Translations under genes and position numbers: made by a program | Shown: positions 45,101 through 59,540 of the stretch, one piece after another | How the letters are laid out: the number at the start of each line of letters is the position of its first letter | Numbering within the stretch: the first letter of the stretch is position 1 | Notes under the pieces: generated by a model | The model's input: the letters and a program-made list of their open reading frames with translations, nothing else | Told to the model about the DNA's origin: nothing | Database searches by the model: none | Assembly (NCBI GenBank): GCA_902729315.2 | Contig: LR746268.1 | Span: 589,001-653,000, forward strand | Reading direction: 5' to 3' | Source: Spirodela intermedia | Taxonomy: Eukaryota > Streptophyta > Magnoliopsida > Alismatales > Araceae | Length of the DNA stretch: 64,000 bases

Positions 45101-48100
45101 TATATTAAGTTAGAAAATTTTACTTCAAATTTAAACAAAATTAATTGTGAGGATAAGAAAAATAACAAGTTTTTGAATGAAGATTTTGAATGTTAGAGAT
45201 CAAATAAAACATGAAATAAATGATGAAGTCTTATTTATGATAGAAAGTTATGGAACAAAAATTATTTGAACATAGTAAGATTCAATGTTCACAATTAAGT
45301 TCTTTCAACTACACACATCAACGACACACAAGAACACTACATACTCTTCATCAACTGATTTTGACAAACATGTAACTCAACTATCAAAAACGTTTCTCTC
45401 CATTTGATCTAAGGTAATTAGGTGATGAGACAAGTGCTTTGAGTAAAGATATGAGATATTGGTAGCCACATTTGGTATGAAAGGGGTTGGGTTTTTGAGG
45501 AGACGAATTGAGTTGTTTGAGATATTAATCCCATGACTATCAATGTATATTTATGGGGGGAATAAGTAAATACTAGAAGAAAATTTATGTTGAAATTGAA
45601 AGTAGATGGATGAATTAATATAAAAAGCATGAATTAATATAAAAAGCTTGGTATTCTTGGTGAAAGAGTTTTGAAGTCTTATCACTTTATACATGTGTTG
45701 ATATATCAATTAACACATATAAATAGGTCAAACTTAAATAAAAAATTAGAAACCCTAATTCACCCTTTTCCTTGTGTTTTGTTTAACCCCATAGTTTTAG
45801 CACAATTGAGGTTGTAATCATTACAAGCTTAACAAGATTAATTAATTTCATGTTGATATATGTTAGAGTTTCAAAATAAATTAGGTCTTTTGATTAACAC
45901 ATTGAGTTTTCATGATGACATTCATAAATAAATTATTATTGATAATAAGTCAAACAATCATCTATTAAATTTTTACAAATGGACCAAAGAGTTTAATTAG
46001 AGATAATTTGTCAAGATTTGCAATGGACCTAAGAGGTTTTTGTCAAATGCTTCTATAAAGTTATGAGTATATAATGTATAAACTTTTAAGATTTAGAAAT
46101 AAATCATAAAACAAATGTATATGTTATTAATTTTTCATTTTATTAAGAAATTAACTCCACTTTTAATATTTCAATTTGATTAAATGTCAATAATGATAAA
46201 TTATTCTTAGTGATCCATTAATATTTTTCTACCACTTTTAGGTGAATAAGAATGTAAATGTTCAATAGTCATATTTCGTACACAACATGTGCAAATAGAT
46301 GATAAAATTTGGATGTATAAATTGTATTTATTAAATTTTTAATCACTCTTCCTACATTAGAAGGGATGCCCACCGTCATATGATTTATGAATTTAAAAAG
46401 AGGAATTACAATATTTAAATATAGACTTCTCATAATATTATTAGAGATGACTAACACTACAAACACAATTGAGTTATTTTCACCAATTGAGAGTTGATGA
46501 AGACCAAAGTAGAGAGGATCACTATCCATGTTGCCATTATTGTATCTTAGGTTGATTATGAGATGAACTTATTTATTATAATTTTTTATTTTGAATAAGT
46601 ATGTGTTGATTGTTCTTATCTTGAACATGAGTGAGGCTATAAATAACATTTATTACCTCAAGATTAGGCAATGAAGATGTCATTTGATTTGAATTTTTAA
46701 TCCTTTAGTTTGTTTCATGAGAGATATTGTTAGAGCCACCATTTTTCTAGGGCTGTCATTTATTGTCGTAGTCCATCATTACTTTGTGAGGGAGGGAGTA
46801 AGGAAGTTAATGTTTGACATCTACTGTACACTAACTATCATGGTTCGTTGTCCATTATCCTGTTTTCACTATATATTATTTATTATTGCCAACTACCACA
46901 TGTTCTCCACCATACTTTGTGCATTGTTCACCATTTTACATTTGTCATCTACAGCCCACCATTCATCGTTGTCTTTTGTATTCAATGTCCACTATCTATC
47001 ATCTACCATTCACTATCCTCTATTTGCCATTTTTGGCCACTATCGACCACCATCTACTACTATTGGCCATTATTGGCTGTCTTGACAGATGACATATTAT
47101 TATTGAAATCACTTTATGTCCTTTCACCACTATATCAATTTGGTTGGTTCATTGAACCACTTGTTTTGTTGTCCCACTAGATTAAGGCCACACTTTTATC
47201 AGTTTGTGATCTAATGAGCTGTTAAGCATTAATATGCTAGTGAATCACCAACCACTAGCTTCCCATTGAGCCACTAAGTATGAATCAATGATTGATTTCT
47301 GACATCCATTGGTCAATGGTCAACTTCACTTATATCAACTACGATGGACAATTAATAAGAGTCCAACTTTGATGTGTATTTTTCTTTGAGACATTCACTC
47401 TAGTGTAGAGATATATTTTTAACTTCTTTCTTTCTAAATTGATTATCTTTTATTTAATATAATCTAAGCTGTTGACTTCGATTGCTAGTGGAAAGTAAAG
47501 TGAGATCTTATTGATTTTAGCTAGTGGATATATTGTAAGTAGAGTGTTCTAATCTTAAGTTGTTATTTAACTATGTTGATCTATTTTGTTCCAATGTATT
47601 GTGTTCTAAATCCATATTGTAAATGGAGTGTTCTAATATTTAAGATCACCTACATATGTCTTGATTTATTTAATTAAGAATCATAAACCTATTGTGAGAG
47701 TTACTTTTATCATTTTTTTTAGATTCACCTAATCAATCACTCATTATGCACCAGTTAGCTTCATTATCACTAACATAAAATTTTAATTTATCTCATTATG
47801 TGCCTCAAATAATTTGAGAGCTCCACTATTGATATGTGATAAGGCTTTCTAAACTTTCTTATTGGGTTTCATTATATAGGGAATCTAATACAACCAAAGG
47901 CTGGTTTTTTTCTTATTCTTCCTCGATAAAAAAATAATATTTATAGCCAAATCTTGTTAGTAACTTATTCTGTTTCTCAATGATTGTGATTACTTCCTAA
48001 CTATTTCTCTACCTAAATTCATAAATATTATAATTGTTATAGTTTTCACATTGGTTGTTTTCCTCTCTAAATGGCTCCCTTTATTTATGATTGTAATAAT

Positions 48101-48160
48101 TGAGAACCTCTTCTCCTTCCCTCTCTCTATAAATATGCCATGTTTATCTATGTCGGTGTT
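45101..48160. other. AT-rich repeat-derived spacer
   Basis: Continuous AT-rich DNA with no gene. 46850-47090 is a degenerate short repeat of CCA(C/T)TAT/CATCTACCA steps that keeps a 122-codon frame open; I do not regard it as coding. Possibly the rest of the gypsy element and other old insertions. Confidence 0.45.
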
Positions 48161-48282
48161 CACCTTAATTGTCTTCTTCTCTCTCTAAATTATCATTATT
48201 AGTCCATGTTTGTTCATTCACCCATATTAGTCCATCTCCCTCTTTATTCCCTCTCTTTATCTATGCTTTTACTCAACAAAAT

Positions 48283-48317
<35 letters not shown>

Positions 48318-49091
48318 AAATTCTTTCTCTTTATCTATGCTTTTCTTCATGTACCTTTCTAGTAAGTGATTTCCAAGTGTGGAATATTTAGGAAACATTG
48401 TGAGCAATTATCATAAAAATGTATTTCTAGATAATCAGAGATCACATTTAACCATAAAATATAAATTTCTCCACATATTTAAATAGAAGAATTATAAAAA
48501 TAAAATAACATGATTAGTTTTGTGCCCTTATCATTAGGGAGGATCAGCCATGTGTGAGATAAGAAATTGGGTCAGAGAGACATGACCACTTGTGAGTAAT
48601 CATCAATTTTTTATTTTTTGAGGTATTCAAATCTAAGGCCAGGTTAGGAATTATGGGCTGAGTTTATTTATGGACCCATAATAAATATTTGGGACATATA
48701 ATGGGTCCTCTTTTGTGAAGTGACCTAAAATCTTTGGCCCATTACCCATAGAATTGATATCTCCTTTCTCTCTCTTGATATATATATATATATATAATTT
48801 AAATATCTTGCTAGGTTTGATGTTGTACCGTCGCACTATCTTTAAACAGTCACACATGGTGAGGAGGAGTTGAGCTTCTAGGAAACAGATATTGGGCCGT
48901 GTTTTAATGCGGACCAAGATTACAATAGCTCCGGCCCAATTTGGATCGTCGGATGTGCTGCTCGCCGGCTACCCCTCAGCCACCCTCTGCTCCCGACTCC
49001 CTGAAGCTCTGGGTCGGACATTTCCCCTCTCCTCCCCTCCTCCCCTCCTCTCCTCCGAGTCAACCCTTCTCAGCCACACCCTCCACACAAC

Positions 49092-49164
<73 letters not shown>

Positions 49165-49525
49165 ATTCCTGGCACATGGATGTGGACCACCGGGGTCGCT
49201 CTCAGACGAGTAGCTTCAACGCCGCAGCCTCGTTTGGAAGCTTCATCTCCGCCACAGCGGTGGCCAGCTACCCACCATCTCTCTCTCTCTCTCTCTCCCT
49301 CTCTCAAGGCCCAGGAGATATAGAAGAAGAGCTCCGACTCGCCATCACTCGATATGGGGGACCTCCCCTCCCCCTCCAGCGACATCTTGTTTGAGGCCAC
49401 AATTGCACCGGAGGGACGGGGGTGGTCCCCCCCCCCCGTTGACCGGCGGCTTCCGGCAACGAGCAGCTTTCTCTCACCTCTCGCCATAGATTATGGGCAA
49501 ATGTCTGGTCGATGAGAGACAAATG

Positions 49526-49577
<52 letters not shown>

Positions 49578-50717
49578 TCTCTGGGATTGTAGCCGCAGGA
49601 ACGGAGTACAGTTTAGAGAGCCACTCGGTTGTAGGATTATTTAGCATGTTTGGAAGGGATGGGGCCCGGGTTTTAGTAGGACCCATCCTCACCTTGGGCC
49701 TCGACGCCGTTCATGTCTGAGGGTCGCCCTTGATAGAATGGGACCCGCCTTGGGTCGCACAAATTCTGTGTGTCTGGATTTGACTAGTCAATACATGTTA
49801 TCCTCGAGATTTGAGCCGACAAGGTGGTCCCACCATCTTCCTCGTTAGATCCATGCATCTCCCCCGCCAAATACGGAGATATCTTGGTAAAACGTGGACC
49901 CCGGACCCCACTTAGATAATTAGACCTTTAAATAAATAAATAAATAAATAAAATCTCTAGCCCACATGATTCGATTTATGCCTAAAAATGCGTGGATTAT
50001 CGTCTCTCCAGAAGAACTGGTGCCCACCAATTGCCACCTGTCAATGTAATTATGTGGGACCCGCAAGGGGCCCACATTCAGCCTTTCTGTGGCCGAATTG
50101 CGACCAGCGGGGCAGATTTTTCGTAGCCATCTCCAGAGGCGGGCCTGCGCTTCAACCGCGATTCCTAGGGAATCGTTCTCAAAGGGGGAGGAGGGAGGGA
50201 GGAGGGTGTTTGCTGAACTGGAGGGCAGAATTGAAATACTCTGCAGCGCGTGAGACCAAGGCCACGCGTCCTTGTGCGTGCGGCCAATCCAAAGGAGAAC
50301 GGTTCGTGTAGGTTGTGACGCAGGACCACCACAACAAATACTTTCCTTTAAATAGGCTTCGGAGATTAATTTTCACAAATACCCCATAATCTGACTTGGA
50401 CTTTGTCGGCAAGTCCCCTCAGGGGTATGTCCTCAGAAATAATTTATAGGGTAAAAAATTGTAAATTATGCTTTCAAATAGGGACGTATCAAGAAAAAAA
50501 CTGTGGTGGTCCATCACCTAGTCGCCCTATGAGGGCCTAATCGGTACGGGTCAGCCCCAACTTGGTACAGGACCCGTTGGCCACGTCGAAACAGATAAAG
50601 CCAAAAACTGTGGGCCCGAAACCGATAGGACAAGATGTGTCAGAGGTCAATGATTTCACGTGCATTGCAGTGAAGAATCTTATTCCACGTAGGAAAATAT
50701 ACAGCAGATGATACACA
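48161..50717. other. intergenic spacer with several GA/CT arrays
   Basis: CT array 48283-48315, TA array 48779-48796, long GA array 49093-49159, CT array 49530-49574 and an ATAA repeat 49931-49951. Between 49176 and 49290 a frame MDVDHRGRSQTSSFNAAASF follows the GA array, resembling a first exon, but it runs into CT repeats and no partner exon was found. Several GGGACC/GGTCCC motifs at 49680-50060. No convincing gene. Confidence 0.45.
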
Positions 50718-52721
<2,004 letters not shown>

Positions 52722-52877
52722 GATTGAGCCGGGAGGGGAGGCGCTGAGTCAGTCGCCGCGCTAGCGGCGGAGAATTCGACACCCAAGCATGCGGGTTAGA
52801 GAGAAAAATGCGAAGAGGGAGGGGTATAATTTTTCCCTATGGAGAGAAGAAAAACAGAGCGCTTGAGGATGTCAGCT

Positions 52878-52885
52878 TATAAATA
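52878..52885 (-). promoter_or_regulatory. TATA-like element of the 5-phosphatase gene
   Basis: TATAAATA on the plus strand, TATTTATA on the minus strand, about 157 bp from the start codon at 52721. Spacing suits a core promoter with a leader of roughly 120 nt. It lies just inside the edge of the GA tract (52904). Confidence 0.4.
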
Positions 52886-52903
52886 GGTTGGAAAGAAGAG
52901 ACC

Positions 52904-52940
52904 AGAGAGGGGAGAGAGAGAGATAGAGAGAGAGGGGGAG

Positions 52941-52971
<31 letters not shown>

Positions 52972-53001
52972 GGAGAGAGAGAGAAATAGAGAGAGAGGGG
53001 G

Positions 53002-53040
<39 letters not shown>

Positions 53041-53279
53041 GGAGAGAGAGAGGGAGGGAGAGAGCGAGAGGGAGAGAGAGGGAGGGAGAGAGCGAGAGGG
53101 AGAGAGAGGGAGGGAGAGAGCGAGAGGGAGAGAGAGGGAGAGGGAGAGAGACAGAGGGAGAGAGAGAGAGGGAGAGAGAGGGGGGGAGAAAAAAGCGAGA
53201 GAGAGAGGGGGAGAGAGAGAGAGAGAGAGGGGGAGAGAGAGAGGGAGAGGGAGAGGGAGAGGGAGAGGGGAGAGGGAGA

Positions 53280-53354
<75 letters not shown>

Positions 53355-53459
53355 GGAGACGAGAGAGGGAGAGAGAGGAGGGAGAGATGAGGAAAGGAGA
53401 GAGAGAGGAGAGAGAGAGAGAGAGAGAGGGGGAGAGAGAGAGGGAGAGGGAGAGGGAGA

Positions 53460-53537
<78 letters not shown>

Positions 53538-53661
53538 GAGGGAGAAAGAGAGAGAGAGAGGGGAGAGAGGAGAGAGAGAGAGTGGGAGAAAGCGAGAGAG
53601 AGAGAGGGAGAGAGAGAGAGAGAGAGAGAGGGGAGGAGAGAGAGAGGGAGAGGGAGAGGGA

Positions 53662-53758
<97 letters not shown>

Positions 53759-53994
53759 GAGAAAGAGAGAGAGAGAGGGGGGAGAGAGAGAGGAGAGAGA
53801 GAGTGAGAAAGGAGAGAGAGAGTGGGGAGAGAGAATGAGGGAGAGAGAGAGAGAGGGAGAGAGGAGGAGAGAGAGGGAGAAAGAGAGGGAGAAAGAGAGA
53901 GAGAGAGAGAGAGAGAGGGAGAAGAGAGAGAGGAGAGAGAGAGAGAGAGAGGGAGAGAGAGGGAGAGAGGGGGGAGAGAGAGAGGGGGGAGAGA

Positions 53995-54082
<88 letters not shown>
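52904..54082. repeat. 1.2-kb polypurine (GA)n/(GGGA)n tract
   Basis: Nearly every plus-strand base is purine for about 1180 bp: perfect GA blocks separated by GGGAGA, GAAAGA and similar variants, with isolated C or T interruptions. It is one continuous microsatellite complex upstream of the 5-phosphatase. The long Ser/Leu and Arg/Glu frames it generates on both strands are artefacts. Confidence 0.97.
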
Positions 54083-54084
<2 letters not shown>

Positions 54085-54631
54085 CCGTTTAGCAAGTTGG
54101 GGGGAGGAGTTCACGGTGACGCTACGGGTGATACCCCAGTAAAGACGGAGAGATGAAAAATGAGATGGAAAGCTTTCCACTTCATCTCTCCGTTTCAAGT
54201 GGGCCTGCTTCTCCTGGAATCTTCTTCTTGCATGGCGGGCTAGGGCTTGTCAGGAAGCAGAAGGATGAAGGCGAATGAGAGTTTTTAATGGCGAAAAACT
54301 CACGGTTGGGGTTGAGCTCAGCCATATAGAAGCTCCTCCCTCCTCTCTCTCTCTCTCTCTGTCTCGCGCTAGTTCATAGTTGTCCAAGTAGGGGGGCAAT
54401 TTGGCGTCTTTTCCAGAGCCTAAAAGCCAAGAAAGAGAAGCTCGGCAACTCCAGGCCATCCTTCCTGAGCTTCTTCTAGCCAAGACAGTCCCTACAACGT
54501 TCATCCACCGTCTTTCCGAATTCGTTTGAGAGTCACGGTGGAGCCCACGGCCTTAAATCTGAACGCTGCCCCCATCCGTGCACAGTGCATCTGGCTGTAA
54601 AGGATACTTCTATATCTGTATATACAGGGAG

Positions 54632-54671
<40 letters not shown>

Positions 54672-56815
54672 TGAGATTAGACCTTTTCGAAGCTTGACCC
54701 CAACACAATCTGGGCTTCGGCTTGGACCCTTGGAATGGGCAAATTCTGACTCCGGAAAGGTTATGCCTGGGGGAAATCACAACCTTCATTACTTGATCTC
54801 GAGTCCCTTATAAAACCCAGGACTTGAATAAAAAGCCTAGAAAATAAGCTTGAGATTTTACCCCTTCGAAGCTAGACCCCAATCCAGGCTTCGGCATATT
54901 CGTATATAAACCGGTGAGTGATCAAGACACAGTCATATCGTTGAATAAAGAAACTTGATGACCTGGGAGGGGTAGACCCACCAGAAAACTGACCAAGTAT
55001 GGCTGAGTCGATTCTTACATTCATTGTGGACTTTGATCGTGACGCTTGAGCTAGGAAAACAATGGGATTAAGCAGGGCTCGTCTCCAAGATCGCAACCTT
55101 TTTTTCTGGGGTTATAGTATACTCGAAGACTTACGGTTCTTTATTTTCTTGGCATCAAAGTGAGAGAAAATAGAGGGAATGCCAGTCCAAATAAATGTTA
55201 TCGTCGTTTTCATCCGTGGATTCCTTGTTTTTTTGTTTTTATCAAAACTAAATCATAATATAATGGGTATATTGAAAATCCTTTCTCGTTCTGCTATTTC
55301 TTTATCCGTGATTGAGATAGATTAAACTCTATATTTTATAGAAGTAATTTTTTTTTTGTTTTAAATTTCAGATATTTTCTAACGTGTGTACTTAAATAAT
55401 CATTTTTCTCTAATCTATTGCTTTTAAACCATAATATATATATAGACATATATACATATGGCAAAATAAAAAATGGATTGCAATTCAGTTGAACCACACG
55501 GAATAACGATCTTATTATTTTTCTCGCGCATATATGTTTTTGAATCTTCCATTTTCAGAATAATTCGTAGATGGTGTCTAAGATATTCCATTTTTGACTA
55601 TTTTCCTTCCCAATCCATGCAACGTATTAAATATGTAATTAATAGATCCAAGAGAACAAGTACCCATCTATAAATCCTTAGTTCTTCTTCAGTCGCCGTC
55701 TCCACCATCACATCGAATTGAATCTCCACCAAAATCCTACTTATGTGTATTCTTCAGACCTGACCACTTCTTAAAAATCACAATTATTCCTCTTGATTCA
55801 TTAACAAAATACTTGGACAAGAATCTCCATCCAAACATGACGTGGATGGATGATCCATGCAGATCATCAAAGAGTTCAATGGATCTTCGCTACCCACCAG
55901 GCTAATTATTTGGTAGAGGGGGCCACATTAGATCTTGGCTTTCCTAGATGCATGATCCACTTCACCAATGATCAATAAATTAATCAGCATGAAACCATGA
56001 TTCATGGGTACCGTGTCAGAGGACATGTTTCCTTTTGTATTAATGAGTGAGGGCCCAAGGAGCGAGCGTCACCTTACAAGATAAGCTCACAAGCTTTTCA
56101 TTCAGCTCTTCTAGCCTACCCATATCCCCTCTAATTGCTTCAATGAACTCTGGCCGGGAAATATGGAGCTACTGTCCTTACCATATGATAGCGGGTTCAT
56201 TTCTTTCATCTTTTTATGCGAATGAATGCGAATGGTCAAGATTTGGCCATTCAGAGGGGACTCGAGCGCTATCTGGGTTCGGTATGAAGGAAGTTTTCTA
56301 GCCTTTTCATTGGACCCAGCCTAGGGTTGGCAAGGACTTAGACTTACTCGGCCTGTTAGGATCCCTAGTGGGGTTCTGGTTATTTTTGATTAAGTTATTT
56401 AGAGTGGAGATATGTAAGCTGAGATGTGACCAGATTTCTTAATACAATTCCCACCAGCAATGAGACCAAAGGATGGTCAAATCCCGCGGGAAGGGAATAT
56501 GATCCCAATTAAAATGCTAATATTAAGGTTGATACGTTAGGAGACGTCATTTCATACAACCCGTAGTTCTTGATCAATCACATCAGGCGGGTGCTGCATC
56601 TTGAGGTTTTGGTGGGGAAACTTTATAAAAAAAAAATATGCCTTTTCTTCAAAGGATTGAAGTTTGCAGTGATCTGTGTGGACATTTTCATGAGGGAGTC
56701 CCTGTCAAGGAGCTAGGGACTTCCATACGTCATACGAATGGAAAACCGGGGATCATTTGTCGAGCTAAGTCGGTCCAGGATGCAGTGTTCATAACCCTAT
56801 GGCTCTTCAGCGAGC

Positions 56816-56869
<54 letters not shown>

Positions 56870-58380
56870 ACTAATCTAAAGGGTTTATCATCGAAGGGAT
56901 AAGCCGGCCTGAATTCCGCTGCCGTGGTCACACCTCAACTAAGCACACCCGATATTATTTAATCCACCGACGAACAAAATTGGTAAGATTTGCTCGAGAT
57001 ACTTGAAGCGGTCAGCAACCCACAAAGGAGTGTCCTCTCTACTCTGGCCGTGCCTTCATTTTAATACTCCCACATGCTAAATCTATGGCTGAGAGTAGGA
57101 ACGCTCGTCACAGACATCGGAGGGGGGGGACGAAGATATTTGCTCGGTAAGAGTCATCTAATACTGGCACGAGTTCTTCTTAATGTTATTATTCTGTCTG
57201 TTGGCTTATGACGTCTATGTTCAATTTAATGCCATTTTTAGTACGTTCCATCCAATCACGAGCCCTAACATTTTTTAGGGTTTCTCGGTTGAAGACATGC
57301 TGAATTGCCTCAAATTGAAAAAAAAAACAGTCATATCATCGTCGAATTTGTAGAGTAGCATCAAAAAAGTCAACCCATTTGATCACCTGATGTCACCTCA
57401 CTCTGGATTAACCGCAGTTTGAGGCGAGGCAGTACTACTGGGACCGATTACTTCCACCCTTACGCTGGTGTAGATATCATAAGAAAGAGATTTGTTTGTC
57501 TTCTGGAGGATTATTGTCGCCTTGTTAACCAGACTAAAATCAGGTATAGCTGACTTTTAAGCGAATATATTACGAATATTCTATTTTTGATGATCGAATC
57601 AGATTGACTTTGTCAGAAATTATTCCCGAATGCAAATACACGACAGGTAATTTTTTTCCCGATGGAGGTTTAAACTAAAAGAATCTAATTATTTTAGTGA
57701 AGTTCTAATTCTAGTTTTGTTCTATTTGAGTAGTCAAGGATGAACTCATTTGCTCACCAACCGGAAAATTTCCCTGAAACCATTAATAAAGCAGGTCATA
57801 CTCGCATGATTCGGTAAGCTATTCTATACAGTTTTTATGATTTTAAAACATAGATAATATGATATAATACATGTATTGCATAAAGTGGTCCTTCCACATA
57901 TAGTATGATGTTGCATGGGATACCCTGGTTTGGATTAAAATACACACCCTGGGATGCAAAAAAATCCAGATTCTTCAGATTTCTGGTCGATGCATGCTGA
58001 CGTTGGGTGATCTGATCAAGACCCCATGTGCTTAATCTAGGCTGCGCTCTGAGTGGGCGGGATGTCAACGTCAGCCCCTCTTAATCTGTGACTAGGATTT
58101 AACTGTGGTCAGCATCCTGGTCAACGGCCTCTCCACTTGCCAACTAAACGGACCCCAATCTTCCATTAATAGTAATATATCATCATCAACATCACCACCA
58201 GGACCAAAGTCAAAGCAGGAATAATACGGTCTTCTTCATCTATGATCGAGATGATGTGAACTGTAGAATTTGTAACAAAAAGGTTATTTGTTTTATCTGT
58301 TCTTGTTGATTATCTACTCGTGAAATTGTTCTACTTTAGGGTTTTTAAAATTTCAGTATGAACGTTCACAACATGCTTAA

Positions 58381-58420
<40 letters not shown>

Positions 58421-59017
58421 AAAAACAACAATAAATATATATTTATGGTGTTGGGTTCATGTAAATATTTAGTTATGCTAAAATGACAGATCTCTCACCC
58501 TTCAAAATATTAACCAATTTTCAAACTCAAGTTATTTGAAGACGATTTTTGAACATAGAATGCTGACACCACATTGAAAATTTGCCATTTATTTACATTA
58601 TGATGTTCACTAAATTACCCTAATTGACACCAAGAACTTACTAATTGAAAGACTATTATCACTTGAAGTACTTGATACTTGGAATCAGTGATTAATTGGG
58701 GAAAGAGCAGGACATGACTTCATATAATGCAAAATATCTCAGCATAATGATGCATTAATCTAAAACCATGGTCCCAAAACAATGGCCCTGGAGAAAAATG
58801 GCACAGATTTTGCCCACGTAGGAAGGTGCTACTATTATTGGAAACACAGGCTCCATGGGCCAAACTGGACGCGGTCTATTTATACCAACTTGACCCCAAA
58901 GTTTTATTTGAGGGCTTCGACCCATACTGGGCTTAATGGACAGCCCATAAATAATCTCTAAGAAGAACCGGTACCATGTCTGGGAACCTGGCCTTGGATC
59001 TGAAAGTGTAAGTAATG

Positions 59018-59056
<39 letters not shown>

Positions 59057-59450
59057 GAAAAACTTCCTCTTCAAAACTTTCAAGCCAGACCTCATTAAAG
59101 TCCAAACCTTTCCTAGACAAACTGGTATCTTTCTAGGGTAACTCTGAGTCCCATGTCCACAAAACCAGCTCAGGCAGCTCCACATTACTCCACCACCAAA
59201 CCCCTAGAGACCATCCAACCAGAAAGCAGACAAACCTCTGTATTAAAGATTCAAGATGAAGCTGAACCCTCCGGAGATCGCCCATAAAGACAAATTAATT
59301 CTTCGTGATTTATCACATATACCAATCTTATAAGCACCTGACATACGATGAGCCAGAAAAACCTACAGATATATGAACATATGGCATTAGTAAACATTTT
59401 CAAATTTATTGAGAAATTTACTGAGACTCACCCAAAAATCCCTATGTCGT

Positions 59451-59456
<6 letters not shown>
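54083..59456. other. intergenic region without recognised genes
   Basis: Holds GA arrays at 54637-54668 and 56817-56867, CT arrays at 54343-54363 and 58383-58418, and a GA array at 59019-59052. A minus-strand ATG near 54326 reads MAELNPN then meets a donor (CC|GTGAGT), but no following exon was found. AT-rich at 55140-55680. Short ORFs at 56047, 56638 and 57835 show no family resemblance. Nothing else supported. Confidence 0.45.
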
Positions 59457-59490
<34 letters not shown>

Positions 59491-59540
59491 CCTCCCTCCC
59501 TCTCCCTCTCTCTCTCTCTCCCCCCCTCTCTCTCTCCCTC
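59457..59540. repeat. CT/CCCT microsatellite in the 3' UTR of the membrane-protein gene
   Basis: CT array followed by CCCT and CT variants, ending at the TGA stop (59541-59539, minus strand), so it is (GA)n at the start of that gene's 3' UTR. Confidence 0.9.

Noticed and set aside
41300-48160. Possible LTR pair for the gypsy relic
   Set aside because: I could not find two matching long repeats flanking 42287-45100; only a weak primer-binding-like site supports the left boundary.
48969-49487. 172-aa minus-strand frame and overlapping plus-strand frames
   Set aside because: Built mostly from GA/CT arrays and GC-rich flanks, with overlapping frames open on both strands; no motif recognised.
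52837-54198. 453-aa and 407-aa minus-strand frames of Ser/Leu, and Arg/Glu frames on the plus strand
   Set aside because: They are translations of the (GA)n/(CT)n tract in all frames; no conserved protein feature.
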